Part shown: positions 1 through 7,819 of the stretch, piece by piece
Position numbering within the stretch: position 1 is the first letter of the stretch
Layout of the letters: each line of letters opens with the position of its first letter
Assembly: GCA_017619445.1 (NCBI GenBank)
Contig: JAFZSI010000018.1
Location: 1-33,027 of the forward strand
Origin: Prevotella sp.
GTDB lineage: Bacteria > Bacteroidota > Bacteroidia > Bacteroidales > Bacteroidaceae
Direction of reading: 5' to 3'
DNA length: 33,027 nucleotides
Made by a program: the position numbers and the translations under genes
Notes under the pieces: generated by a model
Told to the model about the DNA's origin: nothing
Database searches by the model: none
Seen by the model: the letters and a program-made list of their open reading frames with translations, nothing else

Positions 1-1749
1 GCTCAGGGTGGTATCAACGCTGCCAAGTGCTATCAGAACGATGGTGACTCTGTTTACCGTCTGTTCTACGATACCGTAAAGGGTGGTGACTATCGTGCTC
101 GCGAGGCCAACGTCTATCGTCTGGCTGAGGTAAGTAACAATATCATCGACCAGTGCGTGGCTCAGGGTGTTCCTTTCGCACGTGAATATGGCGGCATGTT
201 GGCCAACCGTTCGTTCGGTGGTGCCCAGGTGAGCCGTACGTTCTATGCCAAGGGACAGACGGGTCAGCAGCTGCTGCTCGGTGCCTATAGCTCACTGAGC
301 TGTCAGGTGAAGGCAGGCAAGGTGAAACTCTACACCCGTTATGAGATGGAAGATGTGGTCATCGTTGATGGTCGCGCCCGCGGTATCATAGCCAAAGACC
401 TCTGCACAGGTAAACTGGTTCGCTTCAGCGCCAATGCTGTGGTCATCGCTACTGGTGGTTATGGCAACACCTACTTCCTCTCAACCAATGCCATGGGATG
501 TAACTGCACCGCAGCCATCCAATGCTATCGCAAGGGTGCCTACATGGCCAATCCCTCTTACGTGCAGATTCACCCCACCTGTATCCCCGTTCATGGCGAC
601 AAGCAGTCTAAGCTGACGCTCATGTCAGAGTCGCTGCGTAACGATGGCCGCATCTGGGTTCCCAAGAAAATTGAGGATGCCAAAGCCCTGCAGGCTGGTA
701 CAAAGCAGGGTTGGGAGATTCCCGAGGAAGACCGCGACTACTATCTGGAGCGCCGCTATCCCGCTTTCGGTAACCTCGTTCCCCGTGACGTTGCTTCACG
801 TGCCGCCAAGGAGCGTTGCGACAAGGGCTTCGGCGTGAACAACACCGGTCTGGCCGTGTTCCTCGACTTCTCTGAGTCTATCAACCGTCTGGGTATTGAT
901 ATTATCATGCAGCGCTATGGCAACCTCTTCGAAATGTATGAGGAGATTACCGACGTATTCCCCGGCGACGTGGCCAACGAAATCAATGGTGTGAAATACT
1001 ACAAGCCCATGATGATTTATCCCGCCATCCACTACACCATGGGTGGTATCTGGGTTGACTACGAGCTGCAGACCTCTATTCCTGGCCTGTTTGCTATCGG
1101 TGAGTGCAACTTCTCTGATCACGGTGCTAACCGTCTGGGTGCCAGTGCTTTGATGCAGGGTCTTGCTGATGGTTACTTCGTGCTGCCTTACACCATTCAG
1201 AACTATTTGGCCGACCAGGCTGTATGGCCGAAGGTCAGCACCGATCTGCCTGAGTTCGATGAGGCAGAGAAGAAAGTTGATGCCGAGCAAGATCGTCTGC
1301 TGAACATCAAGGGTAAGCGTTCTGTTGACTCTATCCACAAGGAACTTGGCCACATCATGTGGGAGTATGTAGGTATGGGCCGCACAGCCGAGGGCCTGAA
1401 GACTGGTCTGAAGAAGATGCACGAACTGGAGAAGGAGTTCGACTCTAACCTCTTCGTTCCTGGCACTAAGGAAGGCCTGAACATCGAGCTCGATAAGGCT
1501 ATCCATCTGCGCGACTTCTTCACAATGGGCCAGCTCGTAGCTTTCGACGCCCTCTCTCGTAACGAGTCCTGCGGTGGTCACTTCCGTGAGGAGTATCAGA
1601 CCGAGGAAGGCGAGGCTAAGCGCGACGATGAGAACTACTTCTACGTTGGCTGCTGGGAGTACAAAGGCAAGGGCAACGAGCCCGAGCTCATCAAGGAGCC
1701 GCTGGAGTACGAGGCAATTAAGGTTCAAACCAGAAATTATAAGAATTAA
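1..1749 (+). CDS. frdA: Fumarate reductase/succinate dehydrogenase flavoprotein subunit, 5' truncated by window
   Basis: This is the catalytic subunit that interconverts fumarate and succinate at the inner face of the cytoplasmic membrane with covalently bound FAD. The frame is open from base 1, so the gene starts upstream of the window and the N-terminal FAD-binding motif is missing here; a GTG at 157 is internal. Visible family features are the QIHPT segment, the [10 protein letters not shown] segment that carries the catalytic arginine in this family, the [10 protein letters not shown] segment, and the GLFAIGE...[15 protein letters not shown]-binding region near the C-terminal third. The stop at 1747-1749 is 3 nt before a 58-aa ORF and about 180 nt before frdB. 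In Bacteroidales the membrane cytochrome b subunit usually lies upstream, outside this window. The family call is secure. The fumarate-reducing direction is inferred from the likely anaerobic host. Confidence 0.95.
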   Translation, partial: AQGGINAAKCYQNDGDSVYRLFYDTVKGGDYRAREANVYRLAEVSNNIIDQCVAQGVPFAREYGGMLANRSFGGAQVSRTFYAKGQTGQQLLLGAYSSLSCQVKAGKVKLYTRYEMEDVVIVDGRARGIIAKDLCTGKLVRFSANAVVIATGGYGNTYFLSTNAMGCNCTAAIQCYRKGAYMANPSYVQIHPTCIPVHGDKQSKLTLMSESLRNDGRIWVPKKIEDAKALQAGTKQGWEIPEEDRDYYLERRYPAFGNLVPRDVASRAAKERCDKGFGVNNTGLAVFLDFSESINRLGIDIIMQRYGNLFEMYEEITDVFPGDVANEINGVKYYKPMMIYPAIHYTMGGIWVDYELQTSIPGLFAIGECNFSDHGANRLGASALMQGLADGYFVLPYTIQNYLADQAVWPKVSTDLPEFDEAEKKVDAEQDRLLNIKGKRSVDSIHKELGHIMWEYVGMGRTAEGLKTGLKKMHELEKEFDSNLFVPGTKEGLNIELDKAIHLRDFFTMGQLVAFDALSRNESCGGHFREEYQTEEGEAKRDDENYFYVGCWEYKGKGNEPELIKEPLEYEAIKVQTRNYKN

Positions 1750-1752
1750 GAG

Positions 1753-1929
1753 ATGACGTTGAAAGAGCTTTTTTCAGAGTGGCAAGATCAGAAATGCCTA
1801 TTGATTGCTTGTATCATCTTAGATATAGCTATGATTGGTATGGGAAAGAGTTTATCTGTAGCAATCTCTGGGCTGTTGATGTTATTGTGTTTGATTTTAG
1901 CTTTACGCATCACTTATAAAAATAAATAA
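1753..1929 (+). CDS. 58-aa two-helix membrane protein wedged between frdA and frdB
   Basis: A complete ORF runs from ATG at 1753 to TAA at 1929. It starts 3 nt after the frdA stop and ends 2 nt before the frdB ATG, a spacing typical of translationally coupled genes. The protein begins with a charged stretch ([14 protein letters not shown]), followed by a hydrophobic helix at about residues 15-31, a short KS turn, a second hydrophobic helix at about 33-52, and a basic tail (RITYKNK). This predicts a helical hairpin with both ends in the cytoplasm by the positive-inside rule. It is visibly more AT-rich than the flanking frd genes. I do not recognise a family. Its position suggests an accessory or assembly factor of the membrane-bound fumarate reductase, but that is inference only. 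The alternative is a chance ORF in a spacer. Confidence 0.6.
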   Translation: MTLKELFSEWQDQKCLLIACIILDIAMIGMGKSLSVAISGLLMLLCLILALRITYKNK

Positions 1930-1931
1930 CT

Positions 1932-2690
1932 ATGGCAAAAAATATTAGTTTTACAATAAAGTTCTGGCGCCAGAACGGCCCCAAGGACCAGGGTCATTTC
2001 GATACTCACGAAATGAAGGACATCCCCGATGATACCTCCTTCCTTGAGATGCTTGACATCTTGAACGAGGAGCTCATCAACGAAGGCAAGGAGCCCTTCG
2101 TGTTCGACCACGACTGCCGCGAGGGTATCTGCGGTATGTGCTCACTCTACATCAACGGCACACCGCACGGACTCACCGAGCGCGGTGCCACCACCTGTCA
2201 GCTCTACATGCGCCGCTTCAACGATGGCGACGTGATTACCGTTGAGCCTTGGCGCTCTGCAGCCTTCCCCGTGATTAAGGACTGTATGGTTGACCGCAAC
2301 GCCTTCGATAAGATTATCCAGGCTGGCGGCTACACCACTATCCGCACCGGTCAGGCTCAGGATGCCAACGCCATCCTCATCCCCAAGGAGGATGCCGACG
2401 AGGCAATGGACTGCGCATCTTGCATCGGCTGTGGCGCTTGCGTAGCAGCATGTAAGAACGGCTCAGCCATGCTGTTCGTCAGCTCAAAGGTTTCTCAGCT
2501 CGCCCTCCTTCCCCAGGGTCGCGTAGAGGCCGCCAAGCGTGCCAAGGCCATGATGCTCGCTATGGAAGAGGCCGGCTTCGGTAACTGCACCAACACCCGT
2601 GCATGCGAGGCCGTCTGCCCCAAGAATGAGACCATCGCCAACATCGCCCGCCTGAACCGCGAGTTCATTAAGGCAAAGCTGGCTGACTAA
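1932..2690 (+). CDS. frdB: Fumarate reductase/succinate dehydrogenase iron-sulfur subunit
   Basis: This 252-aa subunit carries electrons between the membrane cytochrome b and the flavoprotein. The [2Fe-2S] ligands appear as C62, C67 and C70 (CREGICGMC) with C89. The second half has C164-x2-C167-x2-C170-x3-C174 and C219-x5-C225-x3-C229-P. By comparison with E. coli FrdB, C164, C167, C170 and C229 would hold the [4Fe-4S] cluster, and C174, C219 and C225 the [3Fe-4S] cluster. An extra cysteine at 161 precedes the motif. Length is normal for the family. It follows the 58-aa ORF by 2 nt and ends 10 nt before a perfect 11-bp terminator hairpin, so it is the last gene of the frd operon. Confidence 0.95.
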   Translation: MAKNISFTIKFWRQNGPKDQGHFDTHEMKDIPDDTSFLEMLDILNEELINEGKEPFVFDHDCREGICGMCSLYINGTPHGLTERGATTCQLYMRRFNDGDVITVEPWRSAAFPVIKDCMVDRNAFDKIIQAGGYTTIRTGQAQDANAILIPKEDADEAMDCASCIGCGACVAACKNGSAMLFVSSKVSQLALLPQGRVEAAKRAKAMMLAMEEAGFGNCTNTRACEAVCPKNETIANIARLNREFIKAKLAD

Positions 2691-2700
2691 TGTATGTATT

Positions 2701-2733
2701 AGGTTGTGAGGTTATTTTGCCTCACAACCTTTT
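2701..2733 (+). terminator. Rho-independent terminator of frd operon
   Basis: Bases 2701-2711 (AGGTTGTGAGG) pair perfectly with 2720-2730 around an 8-nt loop, followed by a short T run. It lies 10 nt after the frdB stop. Confidence 0.9.
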
Positions 2734-2822
2734 CTCTCATCTCCATCGCTCCATTGCGGTGGTTGCTACCTTTATTATTTCTTACAGATTAGCGTTTCTG
2801 TTCGTACTTATATATAGATATT

Positions 2823-2990
2823 GAGCTTTTGCTCTTGTTCTTAGCATTCGAATACCGCCAAACATTCATCGCAAGAAGAACAAGCTGTTGAGAGTTCACG
2901 CTTGATAGGCGTGGACTATTCGTGCTTGTTTTTGCGAGAGGTCTACTTGGCGGTAACCAGAGTGCTGATAAGCATCGAATGGTTCCGCCT
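2823..2990 (+). ncRNA. Candidate structured RNA or leader element upstream of BspA-like gene
   Basis: The gap between frdB and the BspA-like gene folds into an extended rod with many matched segments. TTAGCATTC (2841-2849) pairs with GAGTGCTGA (2960-2968). TACCGCCAA (2853-2861) pairs with TTGGCGGTA (2947-2955). TCGCAA (2869-2874) pairs with TTGCGA (2932-2937). AACAAGC (2879-2885) pairs with GCTTGTT (2924-2930). A tip helix 2890-2901 pairs with 2909-2920 around the loop 2902-2908. A small GAGC-TTTT-GCTC hairpin (2823-2834) precedes the rod. Several pairs are G.U, which suits an RNA better than a DNA palindrome. The rod ends about 40 nt before the ATG at 3007, so it may be a 5' leader. It could also be an independent small RNA or a mobile palindromic element. 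I recognise no named RNA family. Confidence 0.45.
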
Positions 2991-3006
2991 TTTGATTTTC
3001 CATAAG

Positions 3007-4272
3007 ATGAAAAAAAGTATTTCCTGTTTATTTCTGATGTTGCTTTTCTCTGTTATTTTTTCTATATCAGTAAAAGCAGAAAATAATGTCATTATATCAT
3101 CTATTTCTACTAACGGTAACGATGGGGATGATGAGTATCATATAAATGATGTGATAGTAGAAACTGTTGATGGGGTGGAAATGGGGTTTATTGTAACATG
3201 TTTATCGCCAAAAACGGTGCAATTTGGAGGCTCTAAGTGTCAAGCCTTTAATCTAGGTAGCGGTATCAATCAGGAAACCTCTGGAAAAGTACGAATTCCG
3301 AGTGAAGTACGAGGTTTTCAAGTTACCCGTATAGCAGGTGGTGCTTTTTTTTGGTGTGAGAACGTTACTGAAATAGAAATACCAGAAACAATTATAGAAA
3401 TTGAAGAGAATGCCTTTTATTGTTGCGCTGGATTAAAATCATTGCATATACCCGCAAGTGTTGAGATAATAGAGGGAGCGAGGACTTTTTGGAGGCTTGC
3501 GGAAATTGAATCAATTACGGTAGCTGACGAGAACAAGTATTATAGTTGCCCACCGGGCAGTAATTGCCTTATCGAAAATGCTACAGGAACATTACTTCTT
3601 GGTTGCAAAAATTCGGTAATACCTAATAGTGTCAGGATTATTGGCCCATCTTCTTTTTCGCATCAAAAAGGAATAAATTCTATTGATATTCCAGAAGGTG
3701 TCAATACAATTGGTGATGCTGCGTTTTATGCCACAGGGCTTCGCCGTGTTGGACTTCCTAATAGTCTGACAACTATTGAAAGCATTGCGTTTGGCTGCTG
3801 TTTTAGCTTGAACCAAGTTAATTTGCCGCAATCATTAGAGTATATAGGAGATGGGGCATTTCACAATTGTATATTATTGGGGAGCATAATAATACCCGCT
3901 AAAGTCAATTATATAGAGCAAGACGCTTTTTTGTACTGTCCACTTAAAGAGATTATATCTTTAAGGCCAGAACCTATAGAAATATCAGATAAAGCATTCG
4001 TATATGATTATGATGATGACGAGGTACTTGATTATAGAACACAAGATAATGCCACTTTATATGTTCCCATTGGAAGTAAGGAAAAATATGAGCATGCAGC
4101 AGGGTGGAAGCTATTTAAGAACATCGAAGAGATGGATTTTTCGGCTATCAATTCAGTTTTGAAAGAAAAAGAAGATGATGAAATGTATTATAACCTATCT
4201 GGTCTTCGTTTGCAATCTATCCCTAATAAAGGTCTGTATATTTACAATGGGAAAAAACTATATGCCAAATAG
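3007..4272 (+). CDS. BspA-like leucine-rich repeat surface protein
   Basis: This 421-aa protein opens with a classic export signal (MKKSISCLFLMLLFSVIFS, processed near residue 24). It then contains BspA-type LRR_5 repeats of the pattern IPxxVxxIGxxAFxxCxxLxxIxIP between about residues 75 and 330. The tail (YYNLSGLRLQ...GLYIYNGKK) resembles the C-terminal sorting-like tail common in Prevotella secreted proteins. I chose ATG 3007 because the signal peptide begins there; the frame stays open back to a TTG at 2902, but that stretch lies inside the structured leader. BspA-like proteins often act in adhesion at the cell surface; a specific ligand cannot be read. The gene is AT-rich relative to its neighbours and sits beside a toxin-antitoxin pair, suggesting acquired DNA. 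Confidence 0.85.
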   Translation: MKKSISCLFLMLLFSVIFSISVKAENNVIISSISTNGNDGDDEYHINDVIVETVDGVEMGFIVTCLSPKTVQFGGSKCQAFNLGSGINQETSGKVRIPSEVRGFQVTRIAGGAFFWCENVTEIEIPETIIEIEENAFYCCAGLKSLHIPASVEIIEGARTFWRLAEIESITVADENKYYSCPPGSNCLIENATGTLLLGCKNSVIPNSVRIIGPSSFSHQKGINSIDIPEGVNTIGDAAFYATGLRRVGLPNSLTTIESIAFGCCFSLNQVNLPQSLEYIGDGAFHNCILLGSIIIPAKVNYIEQDAFLYCPLKEIISLRPEPIEISDKAFVYDYDDDEVLDYRTQDNATLYVPIGSKEKYEHAAGWKLFKNIEEMDFSAINSVLKEKEDDEMYYNLSGLRLQSIPNKGLYIYNGKKLYAK

Positions 4273-4301
4273 TGTGTTTCACATAGGGGGAAATCACTTC
4301 G

Positions 4302-4319
4302 GGCGGATTCAAATCCGCC
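4302..4319 (+). terminator. Hairpin after BspA-like gene
   Basis: GGCGGAT (4302-4308) pairs with ATCCGCC (4313-4319) around TCAA, 30 nt after the stop. No T run follows, so termination is uncertain. The core closely matches the stronger hairpin at 7741-7768, so the two belong to one hairpin family. Confidence 0.5.
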
Positions 4320-4332
4320 GCATACTGTGAAA

Positions 4333-4380
4333 TCAGAAAGAAAAAGAGCAGGAAAGGATCGCAACTCCTTTCCTGCTCTT
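4333..4380 (-). terminator. Terminator of the toxin-antitoxin operon
   Basis: AAGAGCAGGAAAGGA (4344-4358) pairs perfectly over 15 bp with 4366-4380 around a 7-nt loop. Read on the minus strand the stem is followed by a T-rich tract (TTTTTCTTTCT), 27 nt after the antitoxin stop. It may work in both directions. Confidence 0.85.
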
Positions 4381-4406
4381 ACTTTATCAATTTGGTATCC
4401 TCTAAA

Positions 4407-4730
4407 CTACCATAAGGCGACACGCCCCAAGCTTCCCAAGTCGAGACTTGCGGTTTTTACGCCAAGAGCCTTGAATGCCTTGACGATGGTGGCGAAGGTA
4501 ATACTTCGACCGCTTTCTATTTTGGAGACCTGAGCCTCTTGTACTCCCATTCGTTCACCAAGTTGTTTCTGGGTGAGTTGCTGTTGTTGGCGAGTATATT
4601 TGATGGCCATGCCAATTTTATATGCCTCAATTTCAGACTTTAATTTAGCCTCAAATTGGTCACGTCTTTTTGTACCCTTTTCGCCGACAACGGTGTCAAG
4701 CATTTCCTCGTGTGTATAAAAATTTTTCAT
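4407..4730 (-). CDS. XRE-family helix-turn-helix antitoxin (HigA-like)
   Basis: This 107-aa protein has an XRE/Cro-type helix-turn-helix at about residues 50-73 (LTQKQLGERMGVQEAQVSKI). It is preceded by a charged N-terminal region that resembles antitoxins paired with RelE/HigB-type toxins. Its ATG overlaps the stop of the toxin gene by 4 nt (ATGA), the tight toxin-first arrangement typical of higBA loci. Such antitoxins bind and neutralise the toxin and repress their shared promoter. A strong terminator follows. Which organismal function the pair serves cannot be read from the sequence. Confidence 0.85.
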   Translation of the reverse strand: MKNFYTHEEMLDTVVGEKGTKRRDQFEAKLKSEIEAYKIGMAIKYTRQQQQLTQKQLGERMGVQEAQVSKIESGRSITFATIVKAFKALGVKTASLDLGSLGRVALW

Positions 4731-5074
4731 TTCTTTTCCTTATTCTTTTCGTTAAAATACTCTTTTCTTATTGCTTTTGCTTTTGCAATCTCCTTGGCTG
4801 GGGTCTTCTTGGTTTTCTTTATGAACCCATGGGTGGCTACAACCAGTGTGTTCTCATCAGTATCCCAAAATGCCAAGAGACGATATTTGATACCATTATA
4901 GAGTGAACGGAACTCCCAAATGTCTGAACCTTCGAGCTTTTTAAACAGTTCATTGTCTGTAAAAATCATGCTCTTAGAGATGTTATAGACAATCTTGTCT
5001 TTTGCTTTCAGGGGTAACGATTTGAGAAAATCAATAGCCTCTTTGCTATATATGATTTTAAATCTTTCTTCCAT
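4727..5074 (-). CDS. RelE/HigB-type toxin (Gp49-like family)
   Basis: This 115-aa basic protein matches the Gp49/HigB toxin pattern. It has an N-terminal helix with LKSLPLKAKDKI, the core IWEFRSLYNGIKYRLLAFW strand region (about residues 52-70), VVATHGFIKKTKKTP (about 78-92), and a lysine-rich C-terminal helix with an EIAKA motif. Family members are ribosome-dependent mRNA interferases; that activity is inferred. I chose ATG at 5074 rather than the longer frame to 5107, because the extension overlaps the promoter-like TATCTTTG at 5095-5102. The toxin is the first gene, with the antitoxin overlapping by 4 nt. Confidence 0.82.
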   Translation of the reverse strand: MEERFKIIYSKEAIDFLKSLPLKAKDKIVYNISKSMIFTDNELFKKLEGSDIWEFRSLYNGIKYRLLAFWDTDENTLVVATHGFIKKTKKTPAKEIAKAKAIRKEYFNEKNKEKK

Positions 5075-5094
5075 TTCAATGTTCTTTGACAGTG

Positions 5095-5125
5095 CAAAGA
5101 TAAACAAACTTTCCGAAAATGGAAA
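5095..5125 (-). promoter_or_regulatory. Promoter of toxin-antitoxin operon
   Basis: Read on the minus strand, TATCTTTG (5095-5102) matches the Bacteroidetes -7 box TAnnTTTG. A near-consensus TTTC (5122-5125) lies 19 nt upstream, in place of TTTG. The ATG at 5074 is about 20 nt downstream. Confidence 0.55.
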
Positions 5126-5374
5126 GAATCCTTCGTTAAATTTGTTTTCTATTGCTATTTTTTTCTTTATACTTTTTGCATTCGCAATGTCATGGAGTTA
5201 GGGATGTTTCTCTGCCCCAACTTATTTATTCTTTTTTCGGTTTTCGTAATTAGTTGTTTGGGAGTCGTAAAGTGCCTCTTTAGGACAATAACCTACGTTC
5301 CTTCGTCCAAACTTCAAGCTAATCTTCCGAAATCATCTGAAACTTCAATTTATCACATTTTTATCTCTTTTTTA

Positions 5375-5405
5375 TTTGTCAGTTCAAAAAAAAGTGTTAC
5401 CTTTG
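5375..5405 (+). promoter_or_regulatory. Promoter driving the cobalamin riboswitch transcript
   Basis: TTTG at 5375-5378, a spacer of exactly 19 nt, and TACCTTTG at 5398-5405 form a perfect Bacteroidetes primary-sigma promoter. The riboswitch begins within about 10 nt downstream. Confidence 0.85.
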
Positions 5406-5411
5406 TGTCAT

Positions 5412-5645
5412 CTAAGGCGGTATCCAAAGGCTCTGTCTCACAGAGGCCGATGCTGGCGGATGAAAAGGGAATTGGGTGAAAATCCCAAACTATCCCCGTA
5501 GCTGTAAGTTCCCCTATTAAGGAAAGGGCTCTGCACAGACAAAAACGTCTAAGCCACTGAAAGATTTTGAGAAGTACAAAGTACAATCCTCAATAACACT
5601 TTCGGGAAGGCGCAGTAGCTTGGAACAAGTCAGAAGACCTGCCAC
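5412..5645 (+). ncRNA. Cobalamin (B12) riboswitch
   Basis: The region contains the conserved blocks of the cobalamin aptamer in the right order. These are AAAAGGGAAT with GGGTGAAAATCCC (5474-5486), the CCCCGTAGCTGTAA block (5494-5507), GCCACTG (5553-5559), GGGAAGGCG (5604-5612), and the 3' B12 box AAGTCAGAAGACCTGCC (5627-5643). It lies directly behind its own promoter and upstream of a gene remnant and a DUF4465-type gene. In this class adenosylcobalamin binding normally lowers expression of downstream uptake genes. The 5' boundary is approximate. Confidence 0.95.
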
Positions 5646-5798
5646 CTCAGAATTATCATCCAGGAGCTTTCGGGAGAAAAGATTCTGTTGTTGTTTTTTT
5701 CAGCCATCCATGTGTCTGGAAATGAACTTCTGACCGTTCTTCTTTCTGTTTGCCCCTGTACTTATCCATGAAACGACAAACAGGAATACAGAACAACA

Positions 5799-5924
5799 AT
5801 GAAAAATGCCATCTTTGCCGTCTTTCTGTTGCTTTCTGCAGCTAAAGTAGCCGCCCTGTCGCCCTACATCTATAAGGTTTGGGAATACTGCCCGGCCTCT
5901 CTTGGGGGGCATGGGAGGCTCTAG
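5799..5924 (+). pseudogene. Truncated remnant of a cobalamin-regulated secreted protein
   Basis: This 41-codon ORF begins with a clear export signal (MKNAIFAVFLLLSAAKVAAL) followed by SPYIYKVWEYCPA. From memory, that is the mature N-terminus of larger Bacteroidales surface proteins encoded next to B12 riboswitches, usually continuing as PAPGQF. Here the frame runs into a G-rich stretch (5895-5921) and a TAG at 5922, only 40 nt before the next gene. Most of the original gene therefore appears deleted. The G-rich stretch resembles the repeat found twice in the GH2 gene. A short functional leader peptide is an alternative but seems less likely. Confidence 0.6.
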
Positions 5925-5964
5925 ATTCGTTCCATATTTTGGGTAAACTATTATTTTAATATTT

Positions 5965-7734
5965 ATGACTATGAAGAAGATTTTTACTTTTGTGATTTGT
6001 GCCCTGTTGGCTACTGCTGCATGGGCCGACGTGATTACGTTGGACATCAACAAGCCGATGAATCCAGCGAGTTTGGAGTTTGACGACAACGGCATATGGA
6101 CCGGGTGTTACAATGACGAGGACTACACATGGCTTGAATTCGGCGGAGAAGATGGTGAGTTCATGCTTTCACATCTCATTGACGGTGAGGGAGCCTCGTG
6201 GGGCGGTTATTATTGGGACGGTTTTACGCCTGCCATCGGTGGCGACCAGGCAGACCATTCCGACAGCTGGACCACAAAGTTTGGCGGTTGCATGGCTGGT
6301 GGCGGCTGTGTCATCAATGAGGACGGCACCGTGTCGGCAGACCCAGAAAAGCCTTATTTCGTGGCTTACTACAGCTCATGGACCTACGAAGGGCCCAGCA
6401 ACCAGGTGATGTTTGTCGATAAAGACGGCAACACCGAGTTCGAGCCTGTTGGTGTGTATGTCTGCAATCATCCTTGGCCCTATTATGGGTGTGTGCATGG
6501 TGATGGTTTTGGCAGTCCATTTGTTGAGGGCGACTACTTTGAGATTATTGCCCATGGTGTTGCCAGCGACGGCAGCGAGACCACCGTCTCGATGAACTTG
6601 GTTGAGTTTACCGATGGTGAGCTGAAAGCCGTAAACGACTGGACGTTCTTCGACCTCTCAAGTCTGGGCAAGGTTGAGTCGGTTTATTTCACGCTGAACT
6701 CCACTGACATAGGAGACTATGGCATGAACACCGCCGCCTACTTCTGCATGGACAATTTCCAGGTGAAGGTTGCTGATTCGGGCGTTGAGCCTATTGTCAC
6801 CACGGGTAATATTCTGGACGTGACCAAATCGTTAAATCCCGAGACCATTGAGTATGACGAAACCGGCATGTGGACTGAGTGCTACAACGACGTGGACTAC
6901 ACATGGCTTGAGTTTGATGCTGAAGATGGCGAGTTCATGTTGTCGCATCTCATTGATGGTGAGGGAGCCTCGTGGGGCGGCATGTATTGGGACGGCTTTA
7001 CGCCTGCCATTGGTGGCGACAAAGTTGACCATAGCCGTACATACGACGGAGGCTGGACCAAGAACTTCAGCGGTTGCATGGCAGGTGGCGGCTGTGTCGT
7101 CAGTGAGGACGGTACCGTGACGGCAGACCCCGAGAAACCCTATATTGTTGCTTACTACAGTTCATGGACAACGGAAGGCCCCAGCAACCAGGTAATGTTT
7201 ATAGATAAAGACGGCAACACCGAGTTCGAACCCGTTGGCGTGTATGTATGCAACCATCCGTGGGCCTATTATAATTGCTTGAATGGTGACGGTGCTGCCC
7301 GCGCCTTTGCCGAGGGCGACTACTTTGAGATTACCGCCCATGGTGTTGCCGCAGACGGCAGCGAGAAAACTGTCACAATGAACCTGGTTGAGTTTACCGA
7401 TGGTGAGCTCAAGGCTGCCAACGACTGGACATTCTTCGACCTCTCAAGTCTGGGCAAGGTTGAGTCGGTTTATTTCACGCTGAACTCCACCGATACTGGA
7501 GATTGGGGCATGAACACCGCCGCTTACTTCTGCATGGACCGGTTTGAGGTGAAGGTTGGTGAGTCTGGCGATCCGACAAGCCTCTCAACGATGAAGGCCG
7601 ATAAGGTGGTGACCGCTGTCCGCTATTCTAATCTTGCCGGAATGACCAGCGACAAGCCATTCAACGGTGTGAATGTTGTTGTGTTTACCTACAGCGACGG
7701 CACCAGCAGCAGCAAGGTTGTAATCAAGCGCTAA
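5965..7734 (+). CDS. Secreted protein with two tandem DUF4465-type domains, under B12 riboswitch
   Basis: This 589-aa protein has a signal peptide (MKKIFTFVICALLATAAWA; an ATG at 5971 is an equally good start) and no lipobox cysteine. Two nearly identical domains span about residues 22-270 and 281-532. Each has a SHLIDGEGASWGG block, a VGVYVCNHPW block, an EGDYFEI block, and a DLSSLGKVESVYFTLNST...GMNTAAYFCMD ending characteristic of DUF4465. The final 45 residues (SNLAG...SSSKVVIKR) look like a C-terminal sorting tail. DUF4465-type proteins occur in Bacteroidetes corrinoid-uptake loci. I recall B12-binding surface proteins (BtuH) of this kind but cannot confirm the match. Binding of cobamides at the cell surface is therefore a hypothesis supported by the riboswitch. 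The domain duplication looks recent. Confidence 0.85.
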   Translation: MTMKKIFTFVICALLATAAWADVITLDINKPMNPASLEFDDNGIWTGCYNDEDYTWLEFGGEDGEFMLSHLIDGEGASWGGYYWDGFTPAIGGDQADHSDSWTTKFGGCMAGGGCVINEDGTVSADPEKPYFVAYYSSWTYEGPSNQVMFVDKDGNTEFEPVGVYVCNHPWPYYGCVHGDGFGSPFVEGDYFEIIAHGVASDGSETTVSMNLVEFTDGELKAVNDWTFFDLSSLGKVESVYFTLNSTDIGDYGMNTAAYFCMDNFQVKVADSGVEPIVTTGNILDVTKSLNPETIEYDETGMWTECYNDVDYTWLEFDAEDGEFMLSHLIDGEGASWGGMYWDGFTPAIGGDKVDHSRTYDGGWTKNFSGCMAGGGCVVSEDGTVTADPEKPYIVAYYSSWTTEGPSNQVMFIDKDGNTEFEPVGVYVCNHPWAYYNCLNGDGAARAFAEGDYFEITAHGVAADGSEKTVTMNLVEFTDGELKAANDWTFFDLSSLGKVESVYFTLNSTDTGDWGMNTAAYFCMDRFEVKVGESGDPTSLSTMKADKVVTAVRYSNLAGMTSDKPFNGVNVVVFTYSDGTSSSKVVIKR

Positions 7735-7740
7735 TTCTTC

Positions 7741-7772
7741 ATGCGGGCGGATGCAAATCCGCCCGCATTGTT
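7741..7772 (+). terminator. Strong terminator after the DUF4465 gene
   Basis: ATGCGGGCGGAT (7741-7752) pairs perfectly over 12 bp with 7757-7768 around GCAA, followed by TGTTT. It separates the B12-controlled gene from the amylase gene. Confidence 0.88.
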
Positions 7773-7819
7773 TATAAAGACCTTAATTCTCAAACCTCAA
7801 ATCTAACCAACAAAGGAAA

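Noticed and set aside
796-1728. 310-aa minus-strand ORF opposite frdA
   Set aside because: It is the antisense shadow of frdA; the protein has no recognisable motif and the sense strand is clearly conserved.
2902-3006. N-terminal extension of the BspA-like protein from a TTG
   Set aside because: It lies in the structured rod and would place 35 residues before a normal signal peptide.
5192-5479. 95-aa ORF before the riboswitch
   Set aside because: It overlaps the promoter and conserved riboswitch blocks and has no recognisable domain.
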